Assembly: GCA_029204225.1 (NCBI GenBank) | Contig: CM055113.1 | Coordinates: 24,773,571-24,837,570, forward strand | Direction: 5' to 3' | Length of the DNA stretch: 64,000 nucleotides | From: Diphasiastrum complanatum | Taxonomy: Eukaryota; Streptophyta; Lycopodiopsida; Lycopodiales; Lycopodiaceae | Shown: in pieces, positions 1 through 10,529 of the stretch | Layout of the letters: every line of letters starts with the position of its first letter | Numbering within the stretch: position 1 is the first letter of the stretch | Translations under genes and position numbers: made by a program | Notes under the pieces: model-generated | The model's input: only the letters and a program-made list of their open reading frames with translations | Databases searched by the model: none | What the model was told of the DNA's origin: nothing

Positions 1-297
1 ATTGGACTATATTCAAGCACGCCTCAATTTCCTATTGGACCTCACAAGGTTCCACCTATAAATCCTATTGGACCTCTTGGAATTCATCAAACAAAAGCTT
101 TACACTTGTCTACACTCTAATTGGCACGTGTTTAGCCTCTTACTCTATTTTGGCTCAATAGTGGCATTACAAGTGGAAATGCATAATTTGCCATCTATGC
201 CAAATTTATTCCTATCAACATCCTACACCTAGATGCTTGATGTAAAAAACATAAGACCCCTATATCTAACATAGATAATCTTTTTCAATTCTTCACA
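1..297 (-). repeat. 3' LTR of copia element 1 (partial)
   Basis: This matches 4532-4828 almost base for base and ends in TTCACA on the plus strand, directly before the polypurine tract. The remaining roughly 440 bp of the LTR lie left of the window. Confidence 0.9.
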
Positions 298-311
298 CTC
301 CTCCTAAAAAA
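298..311 (-). promoter_or_regulatory. Polypurine tract of copia element 1
   Basis: On the minus strand this reads TTTTTTAGGAGGAG and abuts the LTR start TGTGAAGAATTG. The same AGGAGGAG tract abuts the LTRs at 48336, 49708 and 61304. Confidence 0.8.
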
Positions 312-315
312 TTAT

Positions 316-2880
316 CTATGAAGATTTGAGCATTGATCTTGATATAACTCCAAGATTAGATCTATGCTTGATGAAAGCACTTTTGCTCAAAGGCTTGGTG
401 AGTAGATCGGCAATACAAGAGGACGAGTTGACATGCTCCAAATAGATTTCTCCTCCAATAAGCTTTTCTCTCACAAAATGGTGTGCCACTTCTATGTGCT
501 TGCTTCTTGCATGAAATATGGGATTATTGGCAAGAGCTTGGGTCGAGATGTTATCACACTTGATCATTGGTAGATCATCCTCCTTGATGCACTTTAGCTC
601 CATTAATAACCTCTTGATCCAAAGCACTTCTTTGGTAGTTGTAGTGAGTGCTTTGTACTCGGCCTCACATGAAGAGAGAGATATAGTATCTTGCTTTTTG
701 GAAAGCCAAGATATTAGATTGCCTCCAAGAAAGATAGTGTATGCACTAATAGACTTTCGATCCATCTTGTCACTTGCAAAGTCCGAATCCGAGTAGCCAA
801 TAATGGATAGATCTTCACTTTTATAGAGTAGACCATAATCACAAGATGAAGATACATATCTTAGAATCCTCTTGGCCATCTTCCAATGATGGATCTTAGG
901 ATCTTGTATAAATTGACTCAATTTGTGCACACAAAAACTTAGATCGGGCCTAGTAATGGTAAGCCAAATCAAGGAGCCTACAAGACTCCTAAAAAGTGTG
1001 ATGTCCTCAAAGGATCTTTCATCACCTTTATTAGGATCTTTTACAATTTGCTCCATTGGAGTATCTATGCTCTTAGAATTTTCCATATGGAATTTTTTCA
1101 ACATAGAGTGAGCATATCTAGATTGGCATATAAAGACATGATTTTCATAAAAATCAATTTCTAGGCCTAGGATGTAATGCATCTCTCCTAGATCTTGCAT
1201 TTTAAACTCACATCCAAGTGCTAGCTTGGTTTCATCAACTAGCTTGATACAACTTCCACAAAGAATAATGTCATCAACATAAATTAGAAGAATGGCAATA
1301 TTGCTATCAACAAACTTTAGATACATGGAAGGATCATAGTCACTAAGCGTAGATCCTAGTGAGATAAGAAAAGAGTTAAGTCTTGAATACCATGATCTTG
1401 GTGCTTGCTTGAGTCCATGAAGACTTTTGAAGAGCAAGCACACTTTGGACTTATCCTTGATGAATCCTTGAGGTTGTTCCATATAGATCTCCTCCTCAAG
1501 ATAACCATTTAGAAAAGCATTGGATACATCTAATTGGAACACATTCCACTTGAAAAAACAAGCAAGAGAAATAAGAATTCTTATTGTCACCATCTTTGCA
1601 ATGGGTGCAAAGGTCTCCTCATAATCAAGACAATGGATTTGAGCAAATCCTTTGGCACATAATCTTGCTTTATGCTTGTTGATGGTGCCATCATGATTGA
1701 ACTTGATCCGAAATACCCACTTGCAACCAATCACATGCTTGTTGGATGGAGGATCTACAAGCTCCCAAGTATTGTTGGTGATCAATGCATCATACTCTTG
1801 CTTCATGGAATCATACCACTCCTTGGTATTGAGTGCCTCTTGTACATTCTTTGGCTCTTCATGAGAGACATAAAAAACATAATTAGTGGAATAAAGATCC
1901 ACTTGTTTGCCTTTGTCAACATATGAGAGCCTCTTAGGCTCGGATCTATCTCTCATGGATCTTCTTGGTGAAAAAATCCGAGGAGAGTCTTCTTCAAATC
2001 TCGACCCCATCACATCATGATTGTCTTCAAAATCTATAATTGATGATGCATCCATATATTTCTTGATCTCGGCCTCTTCAAATGATGAGTGTTGATCATC
2101 ATGAAAGACAACATCTCTACTTTCAATAACTTGAGAAGTAGAGAGTATAAAGACTCTATAGGCCTTCTTGGTGGATGAGTATCCAACCATGATCCCTTTG
2201 CATGCACTAGGATCTTCCTTCTTCCTTGTTTCCAAGGGAATATGGACAAAGCATAAGCATCCAGAAACTCTAAGGTGATCAACCTTAGGCTTCTTCAAAA
2301 ATAAGATTTCATATGGTGACTTTCCTCCAAGAGCTATATGTGGGAGCCTATTGCAAAGATAATTTGCACAATTAATGGCTTCTCCCCAAAAATCTTTGGG
2401 CAAAGATGCCTCAATTCTCATAGATTTTGCACATTCACATAGAGATCTATTCTTTCTCTCGGCCACTCCATTTTGAGATGGAGAGTAGGCACAAGAAAAC
2501 TCTCTTTTAATGCCTCCAAGCTCACAAAAAACTTGAAATTTATTGGAGATATATTCACCACCTCCATCACTTCTAAGAGCTTTAATCTTGAATGAGAATT
2601 GCTTCTCTACATAAGCTTTGAAAATTAGGAAATGATCAAACACCATAGATTTAGAAGCAAGAAGATATATCCAAGTGAATTTTGTGTAATCATCAATGAA
2701 AGTAACAAAACGAGTGGCTCCTCCCTTGCTTGTAGTTGATGAGAAATGCACATCCAAGTGGATTAACTCCAAAGGATGCTTGCTTTTGATAGAAGGTCTT
2801 GTAAATGGCTTTTTGAGATTTAGCAATAGCACAAGCCTCACAAGGCTTGATCTTCTTGGAGAGTGACTTTGGCAAGCCAA
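316..2880 (-). CDS. Copia Pol: integrase, reverse transcriptase, RNase H
   Basis: An 854-residue open frame without internal stops. The integrase core shows the DD35E triad: D43 (IHLDVHFSS), D105 (LRSDGGGEY) and E141 (NGVAERKN). The reverse transcriptase has D451 (QLDVSNAFLNG) and the YVDD box at 534-537. RNase H has the SDSD motif (D698/D700) and E739 (SCEAEY), and the protein ends with the usual ADLLTKPL motif. The first roughly 30 residues, before SIKSKHPLELIHLD, are out-of-frame sequence, so the true polyprotein has a frameshift in the overlap with the Gag-protease frame (2693-2880). Catalytic residues are all present, so the damage looks recent. Confidence 0.9.
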   Translation of the reverse strand: MACQSHSPRRSSLVRLVLLLNLKKPFTRPSIKSKHPLELIHLDVHFSSTTSKGGATRFVTFIDDYTKFTWIYLLASKSMVFDHFLIFKAYVEKQFSFKIKALRSDGGGEYISNKFQVFCELGGIKREFSCAYSPSQNGVAERKNRSLCECAKSMRIEASLPKDFWGEAINCANYLCNRLPHIALGGKSPYEILFLKKPKVDHLRVSGCLCFVHIPLETRKKEDPSACKGIMVGYSSTKKAYRVFILSTSQVIESRDVVFHDDQHSSFEEAEIKKYMDASSIIDFEDNHDVMGSRFEEDSPRIFSPRRSMRDRSEPKRLSYVDKGKQVDLYSTNYVFYVSHEEPKNVQEALNTKEWYDSMKQEYDALITNNTWELVDPPSNKHVIGCKWVFRIKFNHDGTINKHKARLCAKGFAQIHCLDYEETFAPIAKMVTIRILISLACFFKWNVFQLDVSNAFLNGYLEEEIYMEQPQGFIKDKSKVCLLFKSLHGLKQAPRSWYSRLNSFLISLGSTLSDYDPSMYLKFVDSNIAILLIYVDDIILCGSCIKLVDETKLALGCEFKMQDLGEMHYILGLEIDFYENHVFICQSRYAHSMLKKFHMENSKSIDTPMEQIVKDPNKGDERSFEDITLFRSLVGSLIWLTITRPDLSFCVHKLSQFIQDPKIHHWKMAKRILRYVSSSCDYGLLYKSEDLSIIGYSDSDFASDKMDRKSISAYTIFLGGNLISWLSKKQDTISLSSCEAEYKALTTTTKEVLWIKRLLMELKCIKEDDLPMIKCDNISTQALANNPIFHARSKHIEVAHHFVREKLIGGEIYLEHVNSSSCIADLLTKPLSKSAFIKHRSNLGVISRSMLKSS

Positions 2881-4192
2881 TAGCTTTGGCTTCTTTGATC
2901 ATAGAGAGCATGGATTTGTAGTTGGGATGTCCCAACCTCCTATGCCATAATTCCTCCATAGAGAGCTTGTTCACAAGAGCAACATTACAAGCATTCACAT
3001 ACTCATTTAGATCTAGTTTATAGATGCCACCAAGTCTAGATCCTAATGCAAGTATCTCATCATTCTTCTTGATAGTGCAAGTATCAACATTGAATTTTAC
3101 ATCAAGGACATTATCAAGCAATTGGCCAACACTAATAAGATTCTTGGTAAGCTTAGTTACATAAAGAACTCTAGAGAGAGAAAGAACTTTAGAGGATGCA
3201 AGCTTCAAGGGAATGTTCCCTATGCCTTCAATAGGACATTCAAAATCATTTGCAGTGTATATTGATTTCTTGACTCCATCATAAGGTGCAATAGAAGAGA
3301 AAGAGTCCTTGGAGCTACACATATGTGAAGAGGCTCCACTATCAATATACCATAGGCTGTCCTTCTTGAAAGGAGTAGATGAGAAACTAGAGACCATGAG
3401 AGATCCCTCTCCATCACTTGCAATAGTGTCTTCCTTCTCATTGGTAATATTGGCTTGCTTGAGTTGATTCTTCTTTTTGAAGCAATTGGTGGCATAATGA
3501 CATTTCTTGCCACAATAAAAGCACTTGATCGTCTTAGAAAGCTTGTCCATCCTCAAGAGCTTGTACTCTTGTCTTGATTCTTTTGAAATTAGCACACTTT
3601 GGGGAGCCTCCAAACTTGGTAGCTCCTCCTTAATGGCATAGGATTGGACAAGGTTATCAAATTCACTTCTCAAGTCATTGAGAATGACTTGAACTAGCTC
3701 ATTTTGATTGATGGAATCACCAATGCAAGCAAGCTCTCTATGAATATCTTTTACTCTCAAAACATAACTAGATGCACTCTCATCACGTTTTTGGCTACTT
3801 TGAAAGATTTGATTCCTAAGAGTGAGAAGCCTAGAGGTATTCTTAGCCTCATAGATAGTCTTGAGACATTCCCAAGCTTCTTTGACTATTGTACAAGTAT
3901 CTATCTCCCTCAATATCTCATTAGAGACATTCATCTTAATGTAGTGGAGAGCCATCCTAGCTCTCTTTTTGTATTTTTGAACCTCTTGAAGAACTTGTGG
4001 TTCTTCTTCAAGGCCAAGAACTATGTCCATCACGTCTTCAAGGATCAAGATGGACTCCATCCTCATTTTCCAAATTGAATAACTGATACCATGTTGAATT
4101 TCACACGTGTGGATTGTCCACAACATGTACTTGTGATCTCCTAAGGTGTGTAGATGCAACAAGATCAAGACTAGATTGAGATTCAAAATCAA
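2693..4192 (-). pseudogene. Copia Gag-protease with GAG-pre-integrase domain, 5' truncated
   Basis: A 499-residue open frame. The real part runs from about 4079 (YSIWKMRMESIL) down to about 2830. It contains the copia Gag capsid region, a CCHC zinc knuckle (CFYCGKKCHYATNC, with K where G is usual), the aspartic protease motif WYIDSGASSHM and the GAG-pre-integrase motif ELWHRRLGHPNYK. The N-terminal residues are translated from the 5' LTR and primer-binding site and are not authentic. The leader and about 20 N-terminal Gag codons seen in the intact element at 10530 are absent. The last roughly 40 residues are read out of frame after a frameshift into pol. Confidence 0.85.
4083..4091 (-). promoter_or_regulatory. 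Primer-binding site of copia element 1
   Basis: The minus-strand sequence TGGTATCAG is complementary to the 3' end of initiator tRNA-Met and starts right after the LTR end at 4092. The usual continuation AGC is replaced by TTATTC, which is already gag coding sequence. Confidence 0.8.
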
Positions 4193-4828
4193 TCTTAGAT
4201 CCTATGGCAAAAACACACTACTACATGCATTCAATCACTTCCAACTCTCACTCACACGTGTGGAAAGTATTCAAAAAATAATCCAAGTAAAAACAAGCTG
4301 CTCTCTTCGGGTAGAGAGAGAAAATGCATCATGAGCCCTCGAGTAGAGAGAGAAAGCTAGAAATCCAATAACTCACAAAATCCATGAAATCACCAAATAA
4401 ATTAGATTCAAAATGAGGAGTACAATGATACTAGTAGGTCCATGAGCTACCACTATGCTTAACTATGATTGGACCATATTTTGTCACCTCTTGATCCTAT
4501 TGGATCATTGATCCATGCACCTCTTAATTCTATTGGACTATATTCAAGCACGCCTCAATTTTCTATTGGACCTCACAAGGTTCCACGTCTAAATCCTATT
4601 GGACCTCTTGGAATTCATCAAACAAAAGCTTTACACTTGTCTACACTCTAATTGGCACGTGTTTAGCCTCTTACTCTATTTTGGCTCAATAGTGGCATTA
4701 CAAGTGGAAATGCATAATTTGCCATCTATGCCAAATTTATTCCTATCAACATCCTACACCTAGATGCTTGATGTAAAAAACATAAGACCCCTATATCTAA
4801 CATAGATAATCTTTTTCAATTCTTCACA
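4092..4828 (-). repeat. 5' LTR of copia element 1
   Basis: A 737-bp LTR, TG...CA on either strand (plus strand TGTTGAATTTC...TTCACA). Its last 297 bp repeat at 1-297 and about 250 bp repeat again at 6002-6255. It carries the ACACGTGTG palindrome near the primer-binding-site side, which also occurs in the LTR at 9268-9920. Confidence 0.88.
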
Positions 4829-5250
4829 CATTTGCCAGGATCGTACACTGATAAGATGTTTAAACAAAGGGATGAGAGTGTCAAGCTCTACATTTAGATT
4901 CATATGTTCACGAGTCTCATGTCACATGTCCAAGCAAGATAGATCCACCAGGAAGTGTATTCCTTTAGAGAATAGGGTTTGCATAGCATTGTCAAGGTTG
5001 GCCACTGGCAACACGTTGCAAATGATTTCTGATGTTTTTGGTGTTGGCATATCAACCTGCCATGAAATCGTAATGGAGTTTTGCCATAATGTGAAGCGCA
5101 CCATGCATTCGCTATGTATAAAATGGCCATCTGAAAATCGCATGAGTCAGTATGCATCAGAGTTTGAAGCCATCAAGGGTATTCATTTTGTTGTGGGTGC
5201 AATAGATGGGAGCCATATCCCCATAATTGGCCCCACACAAAATCTACAAG
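4829..5250 (+). pseudogene. PIF/Harbinger transposase fragment, copy A
   Basis: Nearly identical to 6256-6676. It encodes the N-terminal helix-turn-helix region (ISDVFGVGISTCHEI) and the first catalytic segment (VVGAIDGSHIPI) of a HARBI1-like DDE nuclease. An extra G near 4871 breaks the frame just before the methionine that opens a 127-residue frame (4872-5255). At 5250 the coding sequence stops abruptly at an inserted LTR fragment. The second and third catalytic segments are absent. It is a non-functional 5' fragment produced by the tandem duplication that also made copy B. Confidence 0.85.
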
Positions 5251-6001
5251 TGTAGCGCAGGCATCCCAAAGGGAGCCGGGAACCACGACTTAGCTTCCCA
5301 GCCTTCAACTCTTGCCATCCAAACCCACTTGACATACAAGCAGCCAACTCACCAACAACGATCAGACTTAAACAACTTGAAGTTCCGAAAACCAACATTG
5401 AGATCCAACCTGGCGCCATGCCAGATCGGGGGTTCCGATGTGGGTGACTTCCCTCTAAGCAAGCTGCCCGACATACATCAAACTTAACCAACTCGAAGCT
5501 TCGTTTCAAACGAGTAACATCCATTTCAAGCAAGCGGTCTGACTTACATTAGACTTAACCAACTGAAAGCTTCGTCACGAGCACTAGAAGCCAACCTGGC
5601 GCCACGCCAAACTGGACAGCCATAAACATGTAACATCCACCCAAGCAAGCCATCCAACTCAACCGACAGGTTAGAGCCCGTTCCCCAAGAGCTTAACCCA
5701 TTCACGTTCATGCAAGGAACACTCAGAACCACAAGTCGTGACAGATATGAAAACAACCAGTTCCTGGACCAAATTCTCCCGATAGCATACCGCTGGCGCC
5801 ACGGACCGAATGATCCCGACGGCATACGCTGACGTCCCGGGATACGACCCTCAGCTATGTGCCAAGTTAAAAATTTTGAAAGCGGCCTTACAACTGGCGC
5901 TTTTACCAAACACTGAAACCCAGAAGGTAATCAGAGTCAGTTTGAGGAAAATCCCACTTTATTGATAAATCTGAGAAGGTTACATTTCAAGTGTGTGACC
6001 G
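5251..6001 (-). repeat. Partial LTR of element X, minus orientation
   Basis: This is the reverse complement of the last roughly 750 bp of the element X LTR (compare 8050-8800 and 20120-20869). It starts with the LTR terminus TGTAGCGCA and stops inside the LTR at GTGTGACCG. Both ends touch the pentamer ACAAG (5246-5250 and 6002-6006). The 149- and 116-residue open frames in it recur only because the LTR is repeated, and I do not consider them genes. Confidence 0.88.
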
Positions 6002-6255
6002 ACAAGGTTCCACCTCTAAATCCTATTGGACCTCTTGGAATTCATCAAACAAAAGCTTTACACTTGTCTACACTCTAATTGGCACGTGTTTAGCCTCTTA
6101 CTCTATTTTGGCTCAATAGTGGCATTACAAGTGGAAATGCATAATTTGCCATCTATGCCAAATTTATTCCTATCAACATCCTACACCTAGATGCTTGATG
6201 TAAAAAACATAAGACCCCTATATCTAACATAGATAATCTTTTTCAATTCTTCACA
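6002..6255 (-). repeat. Fragment of the copia element 1 LTR
   Basis: Matches 4575-4828 and joins the Harbinger sequence at exactly the same base as in copy A (4829 versus 6256). It is the left part of the second copy of a 675-bp tandem duplication. Confidence 0.88.
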
Positions 6256-7464
6256 CATTTGCCAGGATCGTACACTGATAAGATGTTTAAACAAAGGATG
6301 AGAGTGTCAAGATCCACATTTAGATTCATATCTTCACGAGTCGCATGTCACATGTCCAAGCAAGATAGATCCACCAGGAAGTGTATTCCTTTAGAGAGTA
6401 GGGTTTGCATAGCATTGTCAAGGTTGGCCGCTGGCAACACGTTGCAAATGATTTCTGATGTTTTTGGTGTTGGCATATCAACCTGCCATGAAATCGTATT
6501 GGATTTTTGCCATAATGTGAAGCGCTCCATGCATTCGCTATGTATAAAATGGCCATCTGAAAATCGCATGAGTCAGTATGCATCAGAGTTTGAAGCCATC
6601 AAGGGTATTCATTTTGTTGTGGGTGCAATAGATGGGAGCCATATCCCCATAATTGGCCTCACACAAAATCCACAAGACTATTACAATAGAAAAGGGTTTC
6701 ATTCAATTCTTTTGCAAATTGTGGTGAATACATGTTGTCTAGTATTGGATTTTGATGTTGGTTGCGCAGGTAGTATGCACGATTGGTCTTTCTTCAAGCA
6801 ATCAAAAATTGGCCAGAGCTGTTCGGTTGGGAAACTAGGGAACTATTGCTTGGTTGGGGATGCAGCTTACCCACTAAGGGATTGGATGCTAAGTCCATTT
6901 AAAGGTCATAAGGACGGTTTGTCTATTGTTGAGTACAATTGGAATTATGCACAACCAAGCACTAGAATGGCAGTTGAGCGAGCATTTGGTATGTTGAAAT
7001 TCCAGGTGGAGAATTTTGCTCTAGCAAAATGACATGAAGCTGCAATATGTCCCTGATATGGTTGCAACCTGCTCGTCCTACATAATCTATGTATTATACA
7101 CAAAGATAGTTTTGATGAGACATGGGTGGCTGAGGCTGAGGCTGAGTTGAGGTTGATGAACATGTCTACAAACGATGGCAATGTCCAACAAAGGGAGGCC
7201 ATAAACTTTAGCTCTGAAGCATTGCATGAAGTCCAGAGATTGCGAACTACCAACGGAGAGGTTTTTCCAGGACAACATGATGAGGAGCACATGCAGGATA
7301 TTGACCACACTGGAGATAGTTCTTCTGAGAGTGAGAATTCAGATGAGGAAAGCTTCATTCGAGTGAGCACAGATAGACCAACATCAGTTGGGATACAACG
7401 ACGAGACAAACTAGCAGCCGTCTTGTATGCTAGGAGGCATATTCCCAATCAGCGATCTGAATAA
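6256..7464 (+). pseudogene. PIF/Harbinger (HARBI1-like) transposase, copy B, nearly full length
   Basis: A frame at 6259-7032 (257 residues) encodes the helix-turn-helix region and all three acidic residues of the DDE nuclease: D in GAIDGSHI, D in LVGDAAYPLRDW and E in RMAVERAFGMLK. The conserved NTCCLVLDFDVGCAGSMHDW segment lies between the first two. The true frame is then lost near 6998 and restored in another frame (KLQYVPDMVATC), which shifts again near 7072 to LVLHNLCIIHKDSFDETW and continues to 7464 with an acidic, serine-rich C-terminus. At least two frameshifts and one stop are therefore needed to explain it. Family transposases cut and paste DNA together with a Myb-like partner; I found no partner gene nearby. 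Confidence 0.85.
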
Positions 7465-7593
7465 GGTGAATATCATGTCTAGATGGCAGGTTAAATAGTA
7501 GTTTCATCAGTTTGCTCATTTCACATACTTTCTATTTGATGTCGACAATGTAGCTTGACTTGTTCACATATTGATTCCTACATTTAATATAGT

Positions 7594-7598
7594 ATACA
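7594..7598. repeat. Left target-site duplication of element X (ATACA)
   Basis: ATACA directly precedes the first LTR and is repeated at 20870-20874 directly after the last LTR. Confidence 0.85.
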
Positions 7599-8800
7599 TG
7601 TTGTAAAGTTACCTTTACAAGCCTTACTTTCGGCGCCACTGGCATCAGCATTGTCCTCGGCGCCAGTAGCGCCCCTACTGTTCTCGGAGCCATTGTGACC
7701 AGAATCCAGCTGGCGCCAAGGTCCTATGGCTGATAATCTTTGATCGGTTCTAGCGAAGTCCAGAGAGCTCAGATCGATGCGCAATCACCTCACACGATCT
7801 AGGCATAATTAAAGGAAGCCTGGGGATCAATAAAATCTAGAGAGAGAAAATGACTTTCTAGAGAGAGAAAATGTGCTTTACCAGCCTGGGTAGAGTGCTT
7901 GGTATGAGGAGGGGTGCCGAATCCCACCAATACTATAGGGGAGTGCGGGTTGCAACTCAGGGCGTGCTCCAACCAAGTCTCAGCCTCCCTTGTTGGAATG
8001 TTGTCCTGGCACTCGCCTTGGCATGCCAGCTCCCCGGAGACTAGGGTCGGTCACACACTTGAAATGTAACCTTCTCAGATTTATCAATAAAGTGGGAATT
8101 TTCTCAAACTGACTCTGATTACCTTCTGGGTTTCAGTGTTCGGTAAAAGCGCCAGTTGTAAGGCCGCTTCAAAATTTTTAAGTTGGCACATAGCTGAGGG
8201 TCGTATCCTGGGACGCCAGCGGTATGTCGTCAGGACCATTCGGTCCCTGGCTCCAGCGGTATGCTATCGGGACCATTTGGTCCAGGAACTGGGTGTCTCC
8301 ATATCTGTCGCGGCTTGTGGTTCTGAGTGTTCCTTGCATGAACGTGAATGGGTTAAGCTCTTGGTGAACAGGCTCTAACCTGTCGGCTAAGTTGGATGGC
8401 TTGCTTGGGTGGAAGTTACCTGTTTATGGCTGTCCAGTCTGGGGCGTGGCGCCAAGCTGGCTTCCAGCGCTTGTGACGAAACTTTCAATTGGTTAAGTCT
8501 GATGTAAGTCAGATCGCTTGCTTGGAATGGATGTTACTCGTTTGTAACAAAGCTTCGAGTCCGTTAAGTTTGATGTATGTCGGGCAACTTGCTTGGAGGG
8601 AAATCACCCACATCGGGATCCCCGATCTGGCATGGCGCCAGGTTGGATCTCAATGTTGGTTTTTGGAACTTCAAGTTGGCTAAGTCTGCTCGTTGTTGGG
8701 GAGTTGGCTACTTGTATGTCAAGTGGGTTTGGATGGCAAGAGTTGAAGGCTGGGAAGCTAAGTCGTGGTTCCCGGCTCCCTTTGGAATGCCTGCGCTACA
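7599..8800 (+). repeat. 5' LTR of element X
   Basis: A 1202-bp LTR, TGTTGTAAAG...TGCGCTACA. The first 200 bp are rich in GGCGCC-type palindromes, and AATAAA-containing stretches occur near 7828 and 8085. Open frames such as 8136-8378 and 8593-8955 recur in the other LTR copies only as shared DNA. Confidence 0.9.
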
Positions 8801-8802
8801 TG

Positions 8803-8818
8803 TGGTATCAGAGCCGAC
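8803..8818 (+). promoter_or_regulatory. Primer-binding site of element X
   Basis: TGGTATCAGAGCCGAC lies two bases after the LTR end and is complementary to the 3' end of initiator tRNA-Met. Confidence 0.85.
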
Positions 8819-9262
8819 TGGCTGATCAGCTATGCGGTTTGGGGTTCATCAAGAGAACTGTTGTGCAAGGTGTTGCCCACAGTGTAAGCACGGGTGCATC
8901 CACGGTCGGCAGAACGGGGGACTTGATGAGTCAAGGTGCTGCCTTTGAGGTGTAAGCAAGGTCAGTTCTCGCGGTTCGGGCCTGGCACTGTCTGCACGTA
9001 TGACAGATGAGGCAGTGTGCTGCCATTAGGTTGGTGTAAGCAAGGTCGGTGCCTTGTGGGGTGCGGGGCGACATATTCAAACTGTACGGGTTAACCATTG
9101 ATACATAGATGCTGCTCGAATTCGGGTGTAAAGCACGGGTGGTTAGCTGCTGGTGTGGGATAGCTGCCGATCGTTTAACTATAAGGGCTATCGACCAAAA
9201 AGTGGTGGGGCATGACTGAGGCAATGTGCTGCTTAATGGTGAAAGCACGGATAGTTGAAGGG

Positions 9263-9267
9263 TGTCC
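9263..9267. repeat. Left target-site duplication of the nested copia (TGTCC)
   Basis: TGTCC precedes the 5' LTR and recurs at 15129-15133 immediately after the 3' LTR. Confidence 0.9.
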
Positions 9268-9920
9268 TGTGAAAAATTGTCAACTAGTAGTATTTTCCTA
9301 ACTTGAGATTTTGTAGGCCTATGGCCAAATAAAAGTTAGAGATAGGTTCATACATGTATGTAGAGGCCCAAAGTATGTGTACACTACTTTTGAGGTCACA
9401 TTAATTAGAGGAGGTCGAGTGTGGAGCTCTTCTATTGGCTCATAATTTGGTGCATTCCTATTTGACCAAATTTCTAGGTAGATGGGTGAATCCTATTGGA
9501 CCCCAATTTTAGCCTATCATAAGACAAGTGGCCAAGAGGCACTATGGCTGCTATAAATAGCCATCTCCACGAGTATGTACACATCTCATTTTCATTCTAT
9601 TGAATGAATGTTATGCTCTTTGAAGATCCATCTTCTTCTCTCTCACTTTTTTGTTCATATCTTGCATTCTAGCCACTAGAATTGTGATTTCTTTGTTGCT
9701 ATGGCTTCACACGTGTGAAATGCAGGTTGTAGGCTCTGAAGTACGGACAGGGACAGCAAGTTTCTGTTTGTGGAAGCTTATGATCAGATCTTGATGTTTA
9801 GTTGATGTTTAGTATGCTTAACATCACAATTTCTATCATTTTTTCAATCTAGATGTGCATAACTTCCATGGCCAAGATCTTTATGAAACTTTAGCATCTT
9901 TTGGATCTGAGTTTTTCACA
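9268..9920 (+). repeat. 5' LTR of copia element 2
   Basis: 653 bp, TGTGAAAAATTG...GAGTTTTTCACA, apparently identical to 14476-15128. It contains the palindrome CACACGTGTG and a TATA box. Confidence 0.95.
9552..9558 (+). promoter_or_regulatory. TATA box in the 5' LTR of copia element 2
   Basis: TATAAAT within GGCTGCTATAAATAGCC, about 285 bp into the LTR and in the expected U3 position for the element's own RNA polymerase II promoter. The same site is at 14760-14766 in the 3' LTR. Confidence 0.65.
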
Positions 9921-9932
9921 TGGTATCAGAGC
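9921..9932 (+). promoter_or_regulatory. Primer-binding site of copia element 2
   Basis: TGGTATCAGAGC begins directly at the 5' LTR end and is complementary to the initiator tRNA-Met 3' end. Confidence 0.92.
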
Positions 9933-10529
9933 ATTAGGCGGCCAAATGTGCAGGTTTTGCCAGATTTAGAAGAGATTTGTGGGCGAGTTTGCTTTTGTAG
10001 CATTCCAATCAAGTTTCTAGCTAAAAATCTTGTTGATTTATGTGTAGAAATTGGATCTTTGTGATCAAAACATCATTTGTATGCATTTCAATTGAAGTAG
10101 GGCGAATTCCCTCTGTACTTATCAGAATAAGGAGACAAAATTTGTTTTGGAAAGAGGGAGATGCAAGATCCAACAAGATCCTATTAGTTTTCCATTCTAG
10201 CATATAGTTTTTTGATTCAATTTCTTGCTTCTTCATGTCAAAAACTTCAAAATTGATGTAACCCTCTGATTTTCAGTTTGCTGAATGATTCAAGAGTGTA
10301 TTTCAATCTTAGGAGTGAGGGAAAAGCAAGTATATTGAGGTTTGGTCTTGGTTTGATCAAGAAATCATAAAACTAGTGGCTAAAATTGAGGAAAAAGTGA
10401 GGAAAAGAGAGAAAAAGTAAGGTTTTAGGTTCCAAATCTTTGTGATTTCTTCTTGTGTTTCATTTGTTGATTCAAGAGAGTGCTTAGTGCATTGGAACAG
10501 GTCAAAGATCAGAGATCAATCATTGCAAC
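9933..10529 (+). other. Untranslated leader of copia element 2
   Basis: 597 bp between the primer-binding site and the Gag start. A purine-rich GAGGAAAAAGTGAGGAAAAGAGAGAAAAAG stretch lies near 10390-10420 in two blocks. No gene is visible; RNA packaging signals would be expected here but cannot be identified by eye. Confidence 0.6.

Larger units (their letters stand above)
1..4828 (-). mobile_element. Ty1/copia LTR retrotransposon 1, minus strand, left LTR cut by the window edge
   Basis: Two copies of one LTR (1-297, incomplete, and 4092-4828) flank minus-strand gag, protease, integrase, reverse transcriptase and RNase H, in the copia order (integrase before RT). The polypurine tract (298-311) and the primer-binding site (4083-4091) sit exactly inside the LTRs. 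The Gag-protease and pol frames are out of register. The 5' leader and the first codons of gag are missing, because the primer-binding site runs straight into gag. The element is therefore probably not autonomous. Its coding sequence is closest to the copia remnants at 47645-49690 and 58499-61286. Confidence 0.93.
8801..9267 (+). other. Element X internal region, 5' part
   Basis: Non-coding DNA between the primer-binding site and the nested copia. It contains several variants of a short GTGTAAGCA(A/C)GG motif (near 8890, 8952, 9016 and 9128). No credible protein is visible. This part is missing from the second internal copy. Confidence 0.7.

Noticed and set aside
5246..6006. ACAAG on both sides of the X LTR fragment as a simple target-site duplication
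   Set aside because: The two sides belong to different sequences (Harbinger and copia LTR), each natively containing ACAAG, and the LTR fragment lacks one terminus. Microhomology at a duplication breakpoint fits as well or better.
8136..8955. Frames of 80-120 codons in the element X LTR
   Set aside because: They recur in LTR copies at 17487, 20295 and 5183 with shifting starts and frames and have no domain; repetition of the LTR explains them.
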